Part shown: piece by piece, positions 60,928 to 64,000 of the stretch
Layout: each line of letters starts with the position of its first letter
How positions within the stretch are numbered: position 1 is the first letter of the stretch
From: Ananas comosus
Lineage: Eukaryota > Streptophyta > Magnoliopsida > Poales > Bromeliaceae
DNA length: 64,000 nucleotides
Direction of reading: 5' to 3'
Assembly (NCBI RefSeq): GCF_001540865.1
Contig: NC_033625.1
Coordinates: forward strand, 14,542,217 to 14,606,216
Position numbers and translations under genes: made by a program
Notes under the pieces: model-generated
Database searches by the model: none
Seen by the model: only the letters and a program-made list of their open reading frames with translations
What the model was told of the DNA's origin: nothing

Positions 60928-62474
60928 CGGCTATGGTGCTTGTAAAAGTACAAAGCTCTTGGTGCTTGTAAATTTTTTACCGTTAGATTTACTCTTTGGA
61001 TCATTTTCATCTGTTAGATTATACTATTCAACCAACCACCCACTCAACTCTAAGGGTTCCACATCATCCTAACCACATATCTCTTAGTCCTAACCACACA
61101 CATACACATATATACATACATATATATACATGAATTGAGCTGGAATACTTCTAAAAGTAGTAAGGGGTAGGCGTTTTTATGTTTGTAGCCCTTTGATGGA
61201 GTTGTTGTAGGACTGGGATGATAGAAGCCCACTAGGGTTTAGTGGTGGTAGATGGAATAGTGTTTGATGTAGAGGCTAGAAATGGTCTAAGGATTAATCC
61301 AATGGTAGAAAACTTTAAAAGCACCAAGGTGTTGTTGTTTTTAGATGTATTCTAGCTTCTCTCTCTCTCTCTCTCTATATATATCTATACATTTATATAT
61401 GCATATACATATACATATAGAATTAGATTGGAATACTATCAATAGTACGAAGCTATCGGTGCTATTAGGTTTTCGACCCTTGGATGAAGAAATGTACGGT
61501 TAGGATGATGTGGGCTCTCTTGGGTTGAGTAAATTGTTGGTTGAATAGTATAATCTAATAGGTGAAAATAGTCAAAGGGTTAAATCTAACGGTGGAAAAC
61601 TCGATAGCTCCAAGTGCTTGGTGCTATCAATAGTATCCCAGCAAGACTCTATACATATATATAATTGGGCTGGAATACTATTAATAGTATTCCAGCACTT
61701 TTACTACCCAGTATTTAACCATTGGATGAAAAATTGTATGATTAGGATGATAGTGGTCCCCTATAGTTTAGTGGTGGTCCCTCTAGAGTTGAGTGGGCGA
61801 TTGGTTGAATAGTATGATCTAAAGGGTGGAATTGATTAAAGTATAGATCTAACAGCTAAAAAGTCGATAGCAAAAGAGTCCAAACACTATTCCAGCTCAA
61901 CTCTCTCTCTTTCTCTCTCTATATATGTAGAAAGAGAGTTGAGCTAGAATGCTACGAGTAGCAAACGGGCTTCGTTGCGACCCATTTATTTTCGATGATG
62001 GAGTCTCCAAATCAACGATCGACACTGTCGAACATGATCTATGCCACTTGAAATATTTAGAAATTAAATTTCAGGCATTTTCGATATTATTTTTTTATTC
62101 ATCAAGTGGACACAAAAATGGACGGCTAATTAAAAATGAATAATCTTTAAAAAGTGATGATAAGAGTCTTGTAATCAAAATCAAAAGTATAGATCTCGTT
62201 TTAAATAGCTTAAAAAATTTTCTAACAAAAATTCAATTGATTTGGATATCTTTACGCCGTTAAGCGAGAAAACGTCTCATATCAACTGCAAAAATTTTAA
62301 ATTTTGAAACCCTTTGATTATTAGGCAAATGATGTCAAAAAGATTTGGAATTTAATTTCTAAACACTTCAAGTGATATAGATCATATTCAGCGGAGCCGG
62401 CGGTCGATTTGGAGGCTCCATCATCAAAAACAAATCGGTGGCAGGAGCCCGTTTGCTACCGATAGCATTCCAGC

Positions 62475-62510
<36 letters not shown>
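60876..62510. repeat. Cluster of small elements in TA/CT microsatellites
   Basis: A TA run (60879-60924) is followed by at least four related blocks, each bounded by TA or CT microsatellites: about 60925-61380, 61420-61650, 61655-61905 and 61925-62480. Shared words include GAGCTGGAATACT, CTATNAATAGTA, GGTTGAATAGTATNATCTAA and TTAGGATGATG, in both orientations. The last block is a foldback whose arms carry GTAGCAAACGGGCTT and its reverse. Non-coding. Confidence 0.6.
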
Positions 62511-62512
<2 letters not shown>

Positions 62513-62721
62513 ATAAAATACAAGTTGGGCTTAAATTATTAATCTCAATTTATTTAGGGAGGGTACTTTGAGAGGCAAGCTAATGGACTGGGCCCAGAGA
62601 AAGAAAAAAGTTACTTTGGACCTTGTGGTCCACCTGGCCCATCATGAGGATAATATGGGATCTTCATTATTTATATTTTAATTCTTTTTTTTTTAGATTT
62701 TCTCTTGTTGGGGTAGGCCTA
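62511..62721. other. Spacer
   Basis: Short stretch with GACTGGGCCCAG and a T-run. No gene was recognised. Confidence 0.4.
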
Positions 62722-63265
62722 GGGATGTCAATGGGTCTGGGATACCCGAAATATTATCTGAATCCGAACCCGAATGGGCCGGGTTTATCCGAGCTAAACG
62801 GATATGGATTCAGTTATTGTTATAGAAAATAAAAACCCGACGGATATGGATACGGGTATGGATTTTGTATTTACCCTACCCGAACCCAAATCTGAATAAA
62901 TTATAACATTTTGATATCTAGATATTGTATTAGATATTTAAAGAATATATTGTTGTCTTTAAGTATTTGAATTTGTGCTTTTCTTATTCAGATTTTGATA
63001 TTGTATGGCATGAATGTTTTAATGTTGTATTTGATTGTGTTTTAAAAATTTTATTTTGAAAATTTTGATTTTACTATAATATATTTTGAAATATGATAAA
63101 GAGAAATTATTATTTTGGGTTCGGGTTCGGGTTCGGGTTCGTGTTCGGATTTCGGGTTTTTAGTCGGGCTCGTATATGGGTATGGATTTTTAAAACCCGC
63201 CGGGTTCGGATCCGGGTTTTGGGTTCGGGTTTTTGAAAACCCGGCCTAAACCCGATTGGTCCCTT
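62722..63265. repeat. Repeat with CGGGTTCGGGTT arms
   Basis: Starts TAGGGATGTCAATGGGTCTG at about 62720. The left arm has CCGAACCCGAATGGGCC words, the middle is AT-rich, and the right arm is a short tandem of GGGTTC (63117-63142) with AACCCGCCGGGTTCGG. It resembles the other TAGGG-ended elements, but the right terminus is degenerate and no target duplication was found. Confidence 0.5.
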
Positions 63266-63480
63266 GCAATGAGCTTAGTTGGATTTCTCTGTCACGCATA
63301 TAATCCTAATAAAACATTGGAAATTAAGCTTGTTAAGTGAACTAATATTGGCTTAGTCAAAGCCGCAATGTGGAGACATGTATCTGATTGGTAGTACAGT
63401 TGGTAAAGATTTTACTTTCGTACGAATGGTTTAATTCAGAAATATTTCTAAAAATTTAGTATAGAAAAGATGGTGCGTAA
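63266..63480. other. Spacer
   Basis: No convincing feature was recognised. Confidence 0.4.
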
Positions 63481-63954
63481 AAAATCTATAAATTATTTAT
63501 ACTTACACCTCTTTTCCCTTTTTTTTTTCTTTTTTTTTTTTTTCTTTCTTTCTTTTTGTGATTGAAGTTTAGAGGAGTATAGTTTGATTATCTCTTTGTT
63601 TGTTTTGGGTGAATTTGGTTTGGGGGATAAAAATGGGATTTTGTGAGAGGGGGTTTTAACTTTAACTTTTAAGTGCTGCAGGGAAAAAAAGAAAAAGAAA
63701 GAAGAAGAAGCTTCTAGAGTTCCAGAATCTCCTGGTGGCTCTCTTTTAGGCTGATTTAGTGGTGGGTTTGGGAGAAAGATGAGATCTTGTGAGCATCTGC
63801 TCTGATCAATCTGCACTGCTCTGCAGTAAAAGTTGGATCTTGGAAGGAAAAGAGTTGTCAAATTATTTATTGAGGGAAGCATTTGATTGCCAAACTCAGG
63901 AAGGGAGATTTTGCATTGCAATCTTCTGGTGGTGGTTTTGTATCATCCAGCTAG
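63481..63954 (+). other. Possible 5' leader of a plus-strand gene beyond the window
   Basis: After CT/T-rich tracts (63518-63557) the composition changes to gene-leader-like sequence with TTTGTGAGAGGGGG, GAAAGAAGAAGAAGCTTC and CAGCTAGGGTTT near the end. No start codon with a long frame is present, so coding sequence, if any, lies to the right. The minus-strand ORF of 142 residues over it is Lys/Phe-rich, low-complexity translation. Confidence 0.3.

Positions 63955-64000
<46 letters not shown>
63955..64000. repeat. Poly(T) run at the window edge
   Basis: An unbroken run of at least 43 T bases up to the last base. It may be a true low-complexity tract or an artefact near an assembly gap. Confidence 0.9.

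Noticed and set aside
63370..63440. tRNA-like or SINE-like words (TAGTACAGTTGG ... GGTTTAATTC)
   Set aside because: The B box does not match and no cloverleaf can be drawn, so no tRNA or SINE is claimed.
63493..63921. 142-residue minus-strand frame
   Set aside because: It ends in a long Lys run from a T-rich tract and has no recognisable family; more likely antisense to a plus-strand leader.

Overview
This is a window of plant nuclear chromosome, most likely from a monocot. The genes are intron-containing and of plant type, the coding exons are GC-rich within AT-rich surroundings, CT/GA microsatellites are common near start codons, and the spacers are full of small inverted-repeat transposons (MITEs). 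The repeat families recall pineapple-like monocots, but the species is a guess. No bacterial, organellar, viral or CRISPR feature was seen.

Layout of genes, left to right: last exon of ribosomal protein L11 (447-645, +); universal stress protein A-like gene, 4 exons (6721-10435, +), converging on a small single-exon membrane protein gene (10698-11189, -); ribosomal protein S23 gene with complete structure but an in-frame stop at codon 25 (13713-15718, -); two-exon Dof transcription factor (18294-19972, -); single-exon PWWP-domain protein (26232-28883, -); 12-exon MTOPVIB, the topoisomerase VI B-like protein of meiotic double-strand break formation (32183-37369, +), with two E2F-type sites upstream; mitochondrial Fe-S scaffold ISU, 3 exons (39302-41675, -); 7-exon secreted polygalacturonase (43606-48633, -). 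From 48.6 kb to the end only repeats are seen, apart from a leader-like stretch at the right edge. All exon borders were read by hand from GT/GC-AG signals and frame continuity.

The genes are unrelated housekeeping, regulatory, meiotic and cell-wall genes and do not form a functional cluster. The unusual content is structural. A 1.6-kb segment upstream of the stress-protein gene is present twice in tandem, with a single N at the junction. A foldback repeat family recurs about eight times. A tandem array of roughly 300-bp units (51.4-55.1 kb) has been split by three different transposons whose empty sites can be read from neighbouring units. Two hAT-like elements have perfect 8-bp target duplications. 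A cluster of elements sits in TA/CT microsatellites at 60.9-62.5 kb. No new multi-gene system was found; the best leads are the broken S23 gene, the partly duplicated exon inside MTOPVIB, and the transposon-split tandem array.
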